Made by a program: the position numbers and the translations under genes | Shown: positions 43,523 to 53,300 of the stretch, piece after piece | Layout: each line of letters starts with the position of its first letter | How positions within the stretch are numbered: position 1 is the first letter of the stretch | Assembly (NCBI GenBank): GCA_017387505.1 | Contig: JAFOFB010000001.1 | Span: 1 to 64,000 of the forward strand | From: Methanocorpusculum sp. | GTDB lineage: Archaea; Halobacteriota; Methanomicrobia; Methanomicrobiales; Methanocorpusculaceae | Direction of reading: 5' to 3' | Length of the DNA stretch: 64,000 nucleotides | Notes under the pieces: generated by a model | The model's database searches: none | Told to the model about the DNA's origin: nothing | What the model saw: the letters and a program-made list of their open reading frames with translations, nothing else

Positions 43523-44602
43523 TCAGATTTTTTCCACGGTAAGACCGCGGTTATCTGTTTTTGTACCAAGGGCAATTTCAAGACCCAAAGGCTCAATTAT
43601 TTTTTGAACGTCTGATTCACTGCGGTTTGTAATGACACAGACTGACGGTCCAACTGAACTCATTGCAACAAATTCGAGACCGGCATCCCGAAGAGAGTTC
43701 ATGTGCTGGTAGATGATAAATGAGTGGTGCTGAACTTCCGCACGCTTCGAACCTCTAAACTCAAGTTCCCAGATGATGTCTCCCATCTTTTTCAGATTTC
43801 CGCGGGCAAGAGCCGGGATGAAATCCATTAGAATCATGTAAGCTTTCATCTCGCGGTCACGTGTGTCGAGAAGTCTTGCATGATTCATGAGAAGCGAGAA
43901 CTCATCTTCTCCTGAGTTTTTATCGCTGTCATGAGTTTTCGGGATGATGATATAGACATTGTAGTCTTCGGCAAATGGATATGAACATACGGGAGTGAGT
44001 TTGTCTCCTATGATGTTCATCCCACCATTGAGTGATGCAAGAGCTACAAGTCCTGTCTCGAATCCAAAGACAACTTTTCCTTCAGAATCGGTTTCCTCAA
44101 CATAATTGTGACCAAGAAGCATTCGAATTCCATTATTATCAAGTGGACAGCCTACAGCTTCATTCATTCCGCAAAGAACAGCAACGGCTGTTGTACATGT
44201 TGAGCCAAGGCCTATGTGTTCTCTTCCATGATAATGCGTCTTAATGATGAAGCCTCCTTCATATCCTGTTACTTTTTTGAAGGCCGCTTCCAAATGGCGA
44301 ATTAAAAGATGACGGGGCGAGTCAATTATAGTTTTTTCTGCGGCTGTAACTTCTGCTTCGTGATAGAGCTGCAGGGCAAAACCAAGTCCTCCGCCTCCCG
44401 GTGTTCCAGGACAGAAGCGGTTCATGTCAAGAACACTTAAGTGAATCCGTGCAGGAGCTCTTACGTAAAATGTTCCAGGCTGCGGTATGGCTTTTCGTAT
44501 CGGAGAGATATCCGTTGTCCTGATATTTTCTCCGGGACTGAAAGGAGTGAATTCATACTCAACTAAGTCGAGGTCACCACCTCGAATCTGTAATGTGACC
44601 AT
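43523..44602 (-). CDS. mptG: Beta-ribofuranosylaminobenzene 5'-phosphate synthase
   Basis: Joins PRPP and 4-hydroxybenzoate or 4-aminobenzoate in tetrahydromethanopterin biosynthesis. Seen: GHMP fold with RAPARIHLSVLDMN, PGGGGLGFAL, the phosphate loop GLGSTCTTAVAV and a C-terminal SSVGPSVCVIT. 359 aa with about 45 extra N-terminal residues compared with what I expect for the family. A TATA-like element about 26 nt upstream and no ribosome site suggest a leaderless mRNA. Other GHMP enzymes (pantoate kinase) are less likely. Confidence 0.75.
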   Translation of the reverse strand: MVTLQIRGGDLDLVEYEFTPFSPGENIRTTDISPIRKAIPQPGTFYVRAPARIHLSVLDMNRFCPGTPGGGGLGFALQLYHEAEVTAAEKTIIDSPRHLLIRHLEAAFKKVTGYEGGFIIKTHYHGREHIGLGSTCTTAVAVLCGMNEAVGCPLDNNGIRMLLGHNYVEETDSEGKVVFGFETGLVALASLNGGMNIIGDKLTPVCSYPFAEDYNVYIIIPKTHDSDKNSGEDEFSLLMNHARLLDTRDREMKAYMILMDFIPALARGNLKKMGDIIWELEFRGSKRAEVQHHSFIIYQHMNSLRDAGLEFVAMSSVGPSVCVITNRSESDVQKIIEPLGLEIALGTKTDNRGLTVEKI

Positions 44603-44870
44603 GTTGGTATCTTACTATGGTACTGATAAGTATATTGAGTTTTTTCTAAGAACAAAAGGCAGTATAGCATCATATGGTTTATTTCAAAAGAACAACTATG
44701 TGTCGAATAAATACAGAGACGAATTAAGAGATATGATTTCGAAACACCTCACACGAAATAAACATAACAGCCCAAACACATGTCGTATGGATTTATTATT
44801 TGAAAAATCAGAGAGGGTAAAAACCCATAAATTATCACCCCATAACCAGAAGGGATTTTTAAGTACCCAC

Positions 44871-45293
44871 TCAAGTCCCGGAATAAAATTCCGCGTTGTT
44901 TGTTTCAGATATAATCAGAACAGTATTTTGATTCAGAGCTTTGATAACTTCATCTGCAATAATTCTGACAGTTTCTTTGTCTGTTCCAACAAATACACAG
45001 ACAAGTGTGTTTTCAGAAGTAGGATTTCCACTTGCATCTTTCCAGTATCCATCAGCCTGATACATGGTATAGCCATCAACGTACTGCATGCAAATCATAT
45101 GGACTTTTTGTACTGCATCCTCTGTTGATATCAGCTGTGTGTATGTATCCTTATCATTCAATCCAATATAGATGGTGTGTGTGCTGCTTTGACTGCCTGA
45201 AAAAAATCCGATGCAGCTAACAGTCACCAGAATAATAGATAGCAAAAGAACAACAAAAATTAGAATCTGACTTTTCCTGTTTTCCGCACTCAT
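44871..45293 (-). CDS. Small membrane-anchored exported protein
   Basis: 140 aa with one N-terminal hydrophobic segment (ILIFVVLLLSIILVTVSC, residues about 10-27), possibly a lipobox (TVSC). The soluble part has alternating strands and a YVDGYTMYQADGYWKDASGNP...ENTLVC segment reminiscent of DUF3574-type proteins; weak resemblance only. Single gene with 268 bp of noncoding DNA upstream of it on the other side. Confidence 0.5.
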   Translation of the reverse strand: MSAENRKSQILIFVVLLLSIILVTVSCIGFFSGSQSSTHTIYIGLNDKDTYTQLISTEDAVQKVHMICMQYVDGYTMYQADGYWKDASGNPTSENTLVCVFVGTDKETVRIIADEVIKALNQNTVLIISETNNAEFYSGT

Positions 45294-45628
45294 CTTTCTA
45301 CATTATGTGCAGTATTCGTATATGGATTTTTCCTGAATGAAAAAAATCAGACACTTAGACAGCACAGCATTTTTTTTCAAACCTTCGAAAAATCACCCCT
45401 TCACAGAAGGCCGTAAATCCACGAACTAGAAGTGCCCAAGGTATTTCATCGTCCAAAAAATCAGACCCGCTCAAAATCCGTTTATTTGCATCATCCTGTT
45501 TTGGGACAACGAAGAACATATCTGAAATGTGCAAAAATACGCAAAAACGTAAAAACCGCACAATAAGCTTATTTTCCAAAAATAAAGCATATAACAAGCC
45601 AAAACATGACATACAAAACCCCTGTTTT
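45294..45628. other. Intergenic region before the dif site
   Basis: 335 bp of A/T-rich DNA. An 85-codon minus-strand frame (45355-45612) lacks a good ribosome site and protein-like composition, and I do not accept it. No repeats are seen until the dif site. Confidence 0.5.
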
Positions 45629-45656
45629 ATTGCGCATAATACAAATTATGCGCAAT
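45629..45656. other. Candidate chromosomal dif site (XerA target)
   Basis: A 28-bp site with perfect 11-bp inverted arms, ATTGCGCATAA and TTATGCGCAAT, around a 6-bp centre TACAAA. This is the Xer/dif architecture (11+6+11), and the ATT...AAT ends and AT-rich inner ends match the dif sites described for other archaea. It lies 37 bp upstream of the xerA ATG and directly next to its TATA box. Confidence 0.8.
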
Positions 45657-45658
45657 CA

Positions 45659-45668
45659 TTATATTATC
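45659..45668 (+). promoter_or_regulatory. Box A promoter of xerA, next to dif
   Basis: TTATATTATC about 26-35 nt upstream of the xerA ATG and only 2 nt from the dif site, so bound XerA would likely hinder its own transcription. Confidence 0.5.
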
Positions 45669-45693
45669 TGACCGCTAACAACATACTAGAGAG

Positions 45694-46608
45694 ATGGCAA
45701 AGATACGACGAACATTCAACGCCTGGATACCAAGGTACATCAGCAGTCTCCAGACGAAGAACTACTCAGACCACACAATCGAAGCGTACGCAAGAGTTCT
45801 CAAACTTTTCGCACAGTATGAAACATACCTAACCGAACATGACGGAGAACTTCCGGAGACTGTCGCAGAGTTTCGTGAGTATGGAATGGGAGCTGAGATT
45901 GATGTCTCGGCATACGAAATCGTCGATTTCTTTACATTGATTAGAAACGAACGCCACCTCTCTGCTGCCAGCATCCACCAGTATGACTCGGCACTTTCCT
46001 CATTCTACCGGTACTTAATCGTCCAGGATTTGATTGAAGCAAATCCGATGGACAAAGTTGACAGGCCGAAAATCAAAGACCGCGAGCTGAAATACCTAAG
46101 ACACAAAGAGGTCATGAATTTCATCGAATCGCTGGAAAACCCGCGTGATGCTCTTCTTGTCAGAACTATTTACGCCACAGGAATGCGTGTATCAGAAGTC
46201 TGCCAAATGAACGCAGAACACATCGACTTCGATGAAGGAACGATTCGCGTCAGAGGAAAAGGAGGTAAAATCCGCATGGTTTTCTGTGATTCAGATACTC
46301 TTGCAGGAATTAAGGAATTCCTAAACGGACGGACAAACGGCAGTGTATTTGAAGGAAGAAATGGAGCTGCGCTGTCACCTAGAACTGTACAGCACATCTT
46401 CAGCCTTTATGCTCCGCCTGGAATTACTCCGCATAAAATCCGTCACAGTTATGCCAGTGAGCTATATAGAAGATCGCATAACATCCGTGTTGTTCAGGAA
46501 AACTTAGGACACACATCCATCAAGACCACAGAAATCTATGTCCACACTGATCTTGATGAACGCAGAAGAGCATATGAACAGTACTTCCCGCTTGCCGCAG
46601 GTGAGTGA
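45694..46608 (+). CDS. xerA: Tyrosine recombinase XerA
   Basis: Site-specific recombinase that resolves chromosome dimers at dif. Seen: 304 aa, an N-terminal SAM-like core-binding domain (residues 1-110), and the catalytic set R (TGMRVSEV), K (RGKGGK), H-x-x-R (HKIRHSYAS), H (LGHTSIKTT) and Tyr (EIYVHTD). Length and single-copy context suit the archaeal chromosomal Xer rather than an integrase. The adjacent dif site supports this. Confidence 0.92.
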   Translation: MAKIRRTFNAWIPRYISSLQTKNYSDHTIEAYARVLKLFAQYETYLTEHDGELPETVAEFREYGMGAEIDVSAYEIVDFFTLIRNERHLSAASIHQYDSALSSFYRYLIVQDLIEANPMDKVDRPKIKDRELKYLRHKEVMNFIESLENPRDALLVRTIYATGMRVSEVCQMNAEHIDFDEGTIRVRGKGGKIRMVFCDSDTLAGIKEFLNGRTNGSVFEGRNGAALSPRTVQHIFSLYAPPGITPHKIRHSYASELYRRSHNIRVVQENLGHTSIKTTEIYVHTDLDERRRAYEQYFPLAAGE

Positions 46609-46679
46609 GAAGTACAGATATGCATCACCCAAAAGAACTATAAACCATATGATGCTATATTATAATCAGAGTGTGAAAG

Positions 46680-47288
46680 ATGGAAGAAGAGTACCAGAAT
46701 AACGCTGAGCAGTCATTCGAAGAACCGCCGAAACTTGCATACTACAATGAGGCGGAACGTCAGGAAGAGATCAACAAATATCAGAAATTCAAAAAGGTTG
46801 ATGGAGCAGCCTACAGAAAAGTAAACCTCTTCTTAAGGAAAAGAACCTACATCACCGCACGTGAGTGGGCAATCGCACGTCTTTGTGCTGACTTCAAAAC
46901 TCCGTACGGTGCTGAGATGACATTCATTGGCCAGCACTTACCTGAACTTTGTCCATTCATGGAAGAGCCGTACAGCCCGCAGGCTGTAAACCAGGCACGA
47001 AGCTCCTTCAAGCGCAAGGTCAAAAAATCTGCTGCAACATTCTTCTACGGTGCAATGTGCGGATTCTTCACTCTCGATGAACTCGATGACATCTTATTCG
47101 AAGCAAACGAAGTTGCAAAATTCTTCCTCGAAATCGAAGGCACAACATTAGAGATTGATGACGAGATTGAGATTGAAGATAAGATCAGCGAGATTATGAA
47201 AAAGCTCGGCGACTCCGCAAACCAGATGTTAAACAGCAGAAGAAACGCTGCATCAGACGCGGAAGAAGACGAAGATGACGAAGAGTAA
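46680..47288 (+). CDS. DUF5806-like conserved archaeal protein
   Basis: 202 aa, highly conserved-looking core KYQKFKKVDGAAYRKVNLFLRKRTYITAREWAIARLCADF followed by PYSPQAVNQARSSFKRKVKKSAATFFYGAMCGFFT, which I recall from the euryarchaeal DUF5806 family; then a helical acidic C-terminus rich in Asp/Glu. Function unknown; the basic helical core suggests nucleic-acid binding. It overlaps the next small gene by 14 nt. Confidence 0.7.
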   Translation: MEEEYQNNAEQSFEEPPKLAYYNEAERQEEINKYQKFKKVDGAAYRKVNLFLRKRTYITAREWAIARLCADFKTPYGAEMTFIGQHLPELCPFMEEPYSPQAVNQARSSFKRKVKKSAATFFYGAMCGFFTLDELDDILFEANEVAKFFLEIEGTTLEIDDEIEIEDKISEIMKKLGDSANQMLNSRRNAASDAEEDEDDEE

Positions 47289-47490
47289 TTCAGTACATCT
47301 ATCTCTGACACGAGAGGAAGCAGTGATTCTTGCAGACTGGCTGTATCGAAACAGCAGAAAAGAAGAACTATTCTCAGACATCGCAGAGCAGACTGTCTTC
47401 TGGAACATCGAATGCATTCTTGAAAAAGTTCTTGAACCGGCTGACTATTCAGAAGAAACTCTCAGGCAGGCAAAAGAAAGCCTGCATTAA
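47275..47490 (+). CDS. Small helical protein, unknown
   Basis: 71 aa (MTKSNSVHLSLTREEAVILA...), predicted all-helical, no recognised domain. It begins inside the DUF5806 gene, a typical coupled arrangement here, and its codon use looks like that of its neighbours. It probably acts with the upstream protein. Confidence 0.6.
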   Translation: MTKSNSVHLSLTREEAVILADWLYRNSRKEELFSDIAEQTVFWNIECILEKVLEPADYSEETLRQAKESLH

Positions 47491-47544
47491 TCCATCTCTT
47501 TTGTAACATTTATATTTCTGCACTGCTGATATTACACATATACT

Positions 47545-48921
47545 ATGGCACTGGAAAAACTCGAAAAGAAGTTCTTTGGAACCAACGGAGCACGCGGAAT
47601 CACAGGAGAAGACATGACTCCTGCCTTTGCTCTTGGAATTGCCGAAGCCTTTGGAACAATGCTCGGCAAAGGAAAGACTGTAGGTATCGGACAGGACCCG
47701 AGAACCTCAGGACCTGCACTTGATGCTGCTGTCAGAGCAGGTCTTACTGCATGCGGATGCAATGTTGTTGATTTCGGAATCCTCCCAACTCCTGCTCTTC
47801 AGTACCTTGTTCTCCACCACAAACTCGACGGAGGAGTGATGATTACCGCATCTCACAACCCGCCTGAGTATAATGGAATCAAAATCATCGAAGCAGACGG
47901 TACAGAGATGGGTGATGAGAGGACAATCGAGCTTGAGCAGATTTACATTCAGGGCAAAGCTGTTGTTGCCGGATGGGATGAGTTAGGTGAAGCAATTGAA
48001 GAGCCGGAGGCATACAAACTCTATATTGATGCAATCGTCTCCCAGTTCCCTGAAGGAATCGGAAACGGAATTGTGGTGGCTGTTGACCCTGGAAACGGTG
48101 CTGCATGTAAAACAACTCCTGAGATTCTCAGACGCCTTGGCTGTACGGTTCACACAATCAACGCAGAGTTCAATGGTCTGTTCCCGAACCGTCTTCCAGA
48201 ACCATCCGAGGAAGGTCTTGCAAATCTTTCAGCTCTTGTCCAGGCAACCGGTGCCGCCTTTGGTGTAGCTCATGACGGAGATGCAGACCGCGCCATTTTC
48301 GTTGACGAAAAGGGACAGTTCATGGATGGAAATATTACATTCGCTCTTCTTGCATCCTACTTCGCAGAAAAATCCGCAGGCGGAGAGATTGTAACTCCTG
48401 TCAGCACATCAGGAATTGTTGAAGCAGTCGGTAAAGAGTTTGGATGCAGCACTTCGTACACTGTTGTCGGAAGTATTTACGTTGCAAGAACTATGCGCCA
48501 TGAGATTGCAGAAGGAAAGAATGTTGTAATAGGCGGCGAAGGAAACGGCGGGGTGATTTACCCGCATCACCAGTTCTGCCGTGACGGCGGAATGTCTGCA
48601 GCAACAATGCTTGGATTGTCTGCAGTCAGAAAGACTCCAATCTCGGAACTTATCGCAGCTCTTCCAAAGTTTACCATGTATCAGGAGAAGAGAAAGACTT
48701 CCCGTGCCAAAGAGATTGTTGACCATATGCGTGAGTTCTTCTCTGACTGTCCGGTAGATGACAGAGACGGTATCAGGATTACAAAGGGCGGAGCATGGGC
48801 TCTTATCAGACCATCAGGAACCGAGCCTCTTGTCCGCGTGTACACTGAGTCACGCGATGCAGAAGAGGCAAAAGAGATGCTGAACACCATCTTAAATGAG
48901 ATAGCTCCCTATCTCAGCTAA
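47545..48921 (+). CDS. glmM: Phosphoglucosamine mutase / phosphohexomutase
   Basis: Moves the phosphate between C6 and C1 of hexosamine or hexose phosphates, for sugar-nucleotide synthesis. Seen: 458 aa, FGTNGARGI start, the phosphoserine loop TASHNPPEYNGIK, metal-binding DGDADRA, the sugar-binding GGEGNGGVI, and phosphate-binding RPSGTEPLVRVYTES near the C-terminus. Substrate preference (glucosamine, glucose or mannose) is not settled by these motifs. Confidence 0.9.
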   Translation: MALEKLEKKFFGTNGARGITGEDMTPAFALGIAEAFGTMLGKGKTVGIGQDPRTSGPALDAAVRAGLTACGCNVVDFGILPTPALQYLVLHHKLDGGVMITASHNPPEYNGIKIIEADGTEMGDERTIELEQIYIQGKAVVAGWDELGEAIEEPEAYKLYIDAIVSQFPEGIGNGIVVAVDPGNGAACKTTPEILRRLGCTVHTINAEFNGLFPNRLPEPSEEGLANLSALVQATGAAFGVAHDGDADRAIFVDEKGQFMDGNITFALLASYFAEKSAGGEIVTPVSTSGIVEAVGKEFGCSTSYTVVGSIYVARTMRHEIAEGKNVVIGGEGNGGVIYPHHQFCRDGGMSAATMLGLSAVRKTPISELIAALPKFTMYQEKRKTSRAKEIVDHMREFFSDCPVDDRDGIRITKGGAWALIRPSGTEPLVRVYTESRDAEEAKEMLNTILNEIAPYLS

Positions 48922-48969
48922 TTTTTCCCAACGCATAACTATTTAAAAAACCAGTTCTAACTCTATATT

Positions 48970-49227
48970 ATGACGGATATTATAAGTACGGTGATTATGA
49001 TTATCCTTGCCGTTATTATCTGCATTGTATTATATTTCGTCTTCAAAAACGGTCTGAAGCTTTTAATCAATGCATTATGCGGCGTGGCAATTCTGTTTGT
49101 TGTGTCATTCTTCCACTTAGCCCCGATTGGAGCTTTGTCGATTGCTCAGGTGATTGTCTGTGCGGTTGGAGGAGTTATCGGTGCGATTCTGCTGATTGTT
49201 CTGTCATTCTTCGGAATCGTCATCTAA
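48970..49227 (+). CDS. BofA-like small membrane protein
   Basis: 85 aa, three hydrophobic segments with a KNGLKLLINALCGVAILFVVSF stretch and a Gly-rich VGGVIGAILLIVLSFF end, which fits the pro-sigmaK processing inhibitor BofA family that also occurs in archaea. The function in archaea is unknown. An A/T-rich promoter (TATTTAAAAA) lies about 25-35 nt upstream. Confidence 0.65.
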   Translation: MTDIISTVIMIILAVIICIVLYFVFKNGLKLLINALCGVAILFVVSFFHLAPIGALSIAQVIVCAVGGVIGAILLIVLSFFGIVI

Positions 49228-49235
49228 TCTTTTTT

Positions 49236-50096
49236 ATGCATTTTATTTGGGCAAAGTCTCTTCTGTCATCCAAAAACGGGATGAATATTTTCAGAGGATG
49301 TACTCACGGCTGTATTTACTGTGATTCAAGAAGCCTTTGTTATCAGATGCCGCATGATTTTTCAGATGTTGCAGTGAAAGAAAATGCCGCAGAGCTCTTA
49401 GACGATGCTTTGTCACGTAAAAGACGGAAGTGTATGATTGGCTTTGGTTCAATGAGCGACCCGTATATTCCGGCAGAAAAAGAATTAGGCCTTACAAGAA
49501 GATGTCTTGAGATTATTTCAAGACGCGGATTTGGAGTGTCTCTTATTACAAAGTCGGATTTGGTTCTGAGAGACCTTGACCTTTTGAAGGAAATAAATCA
49601 GAAAGCAAAGGCTGTTGTTTCTATGACTCTTACAACAGCAGATGATATTCTTTGCAAGAAGATTGAGCCGAATGTATGTCCAACCTCAAGGCGCGCAGAG
49701 GTTCTCTATGAACTTCGGGATGCCGGCATTCCAACTGTTGTGTGGCTTTGCCCGATTCTTCCATACATAAATGACAGTGTTGAAAATCTGGAAGGAATTT
49801 TATCTATATGCCGCGAAGCCAGGGTGTCTGGAGTTCTTTGTTTCGGGTTTGGAATGACACTTCGAGACGGAAACAGAGAGTATTATTATCAGATGTTAGA
49901 TGAGCTGTTTCCAGGGCTTTCATACCGTTACGTGGCAGAATTCGGGCAGAGTTATGGTGTTTCCAGTCCAAACTCCAGAGAACTTGAGGCAGTGTTTTTC
50001 ATGTTTTGTGAGGATGAGAAAATCGAGTGTGATGCAGATAAGATTTTCTCGTTTATGTCAGAGATGGAGCGGGACAAGCAGACTACGCTGTTTTAG
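49236..50096 (+). CDS. Radical SAM protein, SPL/Rv2578c-like
   Basis: 286-aa radical SAM protein of the spore-photoproduct-lyase-like COG1533 class; function in archaea unknown. Seen: the cluster motif RGCTHGCIYCDSR near residues 21-33, FGSMSDPYIPAEKELGLTRRCLEI, and SMTLTTADDILCKKIEPN. The ATG at 49236 places MHFIWAKSLLSSKNGMNIFRGC at the normal family N-terminus; the longer frame from 49077 is inside the previous gene. Confidence 0.8.
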   Translation: MHFIWAKSLLSSKNGMNIFRGCTHGCIYCDSRSLCYQMPHDFSDVAVKENAAELLDDALSRKRRKCMIGFGSMSDPYIPAEKELGLTRRCLEIISRRGFGVSLITKSDLVLRDLDLLKEINQKAKAVVSMTLTTADDILCKKIEPNVCPTSRRAEVLYELRDAGIPTVVWLCPILPYINDSVENLEGILSICREARVSGVLCFGFGMTLRDGNREYYYQMLDELFPGLSYRYVAEFGQSYGVSSPNSRELEAVFFMFCEDEKIECDADKIFSFMSEMERDKQTTLF

Positions 50097-50130
50097 GAAC
50101 TCTGAATCCGTGGATGAGGCAATATCTGAT

Positions 50131-50260
50131 CGAAGATTGAGCATTTTTCTTTGAATGAACGAAGTGAATGAAAAGAGACATGCGAGGTTCGAGCGGCACG
50201 AAGTGACGCGAAGATCGAGCATTTTTTGAAACGAACGAAGTGAGTGAAAAAAATGCGAGG
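50131..50260. repeat. Direct duplication beside the tRNA-Leu 3' end
   Basis: Two imperfect copies, 50131-50187 and 50209-50260, start 78 bp apart. Both run CGAAGAT-GAGCATTTTT...GAACGAAGTGA-TGAAAA... to ATGCGAGG. In the second copy ATGCGAGG is the 3' end of the tRNA gene, so the first copy carries a 7-nt tRNA end plus flank. A third CGAAGTGA is at 50199-50206. Confidence 0.7.
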
Positions 50261-50335
50261 GGAGGGATTCGAACCCGCGAACGACTTTCGAGCAGATCTT
50301 GAGTCAGCCTCCGTTGGCCACTTGGATACCCTCGC
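50254..50335 (-). tRNA. tRNA-Leu (anticodon CAA), with stem mismatches
   Basis: 82-nt class II tRNA. Acceptor GCGAGGG/CCCTCGC is perfect; D stem TCC/GGA; anticodon loop CTCAAGA gives CAA (reads TTG); 13-nt variable arm; T loop TTCGAAT; discriminator A. The anticodon stem GCTGA/TCTGC has a T-T mismatch at 29:41 and the T stem GCGGG/CCCTC a C-T mismatch at 50:64. A T7 run follows the 3' end. It may be a functional but divergent gene or a decaying copy. Confidence 0.75.
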
Positions 50336-50392
50336 AAAAGTGCTTATACTAATTTGCGTGAATCCATTATGAAGGTTTTGAAGAAATCAGGT

Positions 50393-53300
50393 TTAGAAAA
50401 AGTCTGATAAATCCATCTGGACCTTTTCTTCCTCACCAAAAGTTGATAAGATATTCATCTCAATAACCTTGATTCTCTGGTCTGTGTATCCTGAAAGGTT
50501 ATAGGTTTCACTCATTGTTTTTGCAATCTCAAGATACTTTGTAACATTTCCTTTGTGCATCGTAGCTTTCAGTGGTCCTCCGCACTTCGGGCATTTGCCG
50601 GAAAGCGTCATTCTCCGATGGCTTGTCTTACACTTCGGACACCTGAATGACTGCTTGGAAAACGACCTTAAGTTACCAATCATGTCAGGCATTAAGTGAC
50701 TGTTAATGATACGCTCTGCCAAATCATCGGTATCGACAGCGCGAATCTTGTCTGCTAAGGCAAGCTCTGCCATAATCTTTTCACCCGTACCCTTGAACAT
50801 CGGGTTTGTGTACATCGTATCAAGCGGACCTGCAGAGATGTCGTCTGTATCATGAGTAAACAGGAAGCCTTCGAACTGTTTCTCGGTTCCAACGCGGGCC
50901 TCGACATAATCCACAAACTTTGTGAGATTTTTCGGAGCGGTGTATGTCAAAGCACCTTCATAGACCTCGAGCGGATAACGCGGTATGACATCCACATTGA
51001 GAGTTTCTTTATCGACCTCTTTTGGATTGAGTGTGGTTGTGAGAACCAATGGAGCATCCATTGTTCCGCCGCGGGTGCTTGGAAGGAATGAACGCGAGAA
51101 GTTTACCAGACCATCCATCATCAGCATAACACAGTCTTCATCACCGTCACAGTTTCTGCGTTTTGCTGCATGGTAATACGGGTGTGCGTAGCCTGCTTTG
51201 GCTTTTGTAAATCCGACAAGACGGGCGAGAACTCCGGCAGATGTGTGCGGTGCAAGACCCATGATGAGCTGGCCTACAAGGTCTTCCGGCTTTTCTGCGT
51301 TGTAGAATGACTCAAGACCGTAGAGCCTGACAAGCAGTTCATCGATGTACTTTGAGACACGCACCAGATACTCTCCGCAGTCTTCGGAGACTAAGATATC
51401 CTGCGGCAGGAGTTCTACAATCTGTGTCGGCTCGACAAGTTCATTTCCATAGGTGTCTTTGGTGTATCCGATTGAACGAAGTTTTTCGACCGATACCGCT
51501 ATCTCTTTTGGTTTGAAGTGAGTAAGCGGCAGGTCAATCATATCATAGCGAATCGTTCCGTCACGGAAGACATAGACGTTGTGCTTTGCACGAAGCAGTC
51601 CCTTTTCCAGAGGCTCGACCACACGCTCTTTGGAGATTAATCCCTGAACGCCTTTTACTTCGGGAATGTCTCTTGCGTACTCGATTCCAACGTTGGAAAC
51701 AGCCGCTTCATACTCGGCCTTCATGGATAAGATACTATCCTTCATGCAGACAAGGCCTGCGTTACATACAGGACAGGTGTCCATTCCAGGCTCTCCGAGT
51801 TTTCCACAGTGAGGGCAGCGATATACTGCATCGGTATGTGTTCCGCAGTCCGGGCATTTACTCTTGAAGGTGACCGTTCCGCATTTCGGACATTTGCGTT
51901 CTCCGGTTTCCACATGGATTAAGCCTTCAATCTGTTTTGCGGCAGGCCCTCCGCCGAAGAGAAGAGACTCGTCTACTGCGCATGATTTAGCTGCCGCGTC
52001 AACAGAGCGTCTTGCTCCTCCGCTTTTTCCAACCGGGAATAAGACATGTACCGGAGGCTTCATCTTACGCGGGGCTGATTTGCCCGGACGTCCCATACGT
52101 CCTCCGACACGTGTTCCGGCCTTTGACCGCATTTTGATTCCGGAAAGATGCGAGGCCATTACAAGTCCATTGGTGAATGCGGGCCTGGTCTCCCATGTCG
52201 GGAGTTTTTTAAGCTCAGGAGATAGTCCAAGGCCTGCGATTAATGAGAGCGGGATTCTTACAACATACTCGCCGTTTTCGACTGTGTGCGGGACTAAGAG
52301 TTCTTCAAGTACTGCTTTTACCTCTTTGTCCTCTGTGATGTATAAAATTCCGCCTTCGAACCGTCCGGTGTTTTCAACTGCGTTTGCGAGGGTTATTATC
52401 TGTTCTTCTGTGCAGTCGTCCCAGAACCATGTGTAGTCCGGGTGAAGGTATGCTCCTTCTGCAACGAATCTGAGGGCTTCGGTTTCGTTTTCGGGATGGC
52501 GCGTGCCTCCTTCCTGAATCCACCATTCTTCGCAGTAGGAAGGCGGGGCTAATACGTGGTTGTTTTCGAGGAATTCACCAAACGAGATTAATATTTCTCC
52601 GACATCAAAGATGTACTCTACTTCATCTGCCGCAAGAAGGGCTTTTGCCTCTTCCATGTCGTCAATACGCCTGACTTCGCCTGATGTGAGACGAACTGTA
52701 GGACCTTCGATTGTGCTTACAGGCACAACACCGCAGGCTTTTCCAGGACGTTCGACTTTCATCTGTGTTCCAACAGCAAGATAGTCTCCTAAGATGTGAA
52801 GTGTTGCCGGGTTGAATCCGCAGGTTGCAAATCCTGTGTTTCTGCCTCTGCCGAGGCGAAGACGAAATCCTCCCTTTCGCATCGGATACGAGAATGCAGG
52901 ACGTCCCGCAAGCATATCACGCATGTATTTGTCTTTTGGATGGATGCCTGGTTCTTCCTCTTCTTCAGGGGCAGGGGATGCTGGGGTTGTTCCGTTGATT
53001 AAATCCTCAAGCCACTCCCAGCCGTCAAGCTCCATTTTTGCCACGTTCTTTTGAATTTTTGGAGCTTTTAAGCCGATACCTTCTGCCACTACAAGGCACA
53101 TTCCGCCGCGGACTGTGTTTGTCTCAACTCTTTCAAGGTTGCGGTATCCTGATACTTCTTCCTGTTCGGTCGGTTCTCCGTCAATGCAGACCGGGCAGTT
53201 TTTGATAATCATTCGGATGTCATCATCCTTTGGGAGATACTGCATACTCTGGATGTTGTTGTACTGCTTGATCTCCTCGACGTAACGCTCGATTTCCTCA

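Noticed and set aside
45355-45612. 85-codon minus-strand frame between the membrane-anchored protein gene and dif
   Set aside because: No convincing ribosome site, odd composition (many Phe and Cys), and no recognisable domain; it overlaps the approach to the dif/xerA promoter.
45694-46608. XerA as a phage or plasmid integrase
   Set aside because: No mobile-element genes nearby, a perfect dif site is adjacent, and the surroundings are housekeeping genes.
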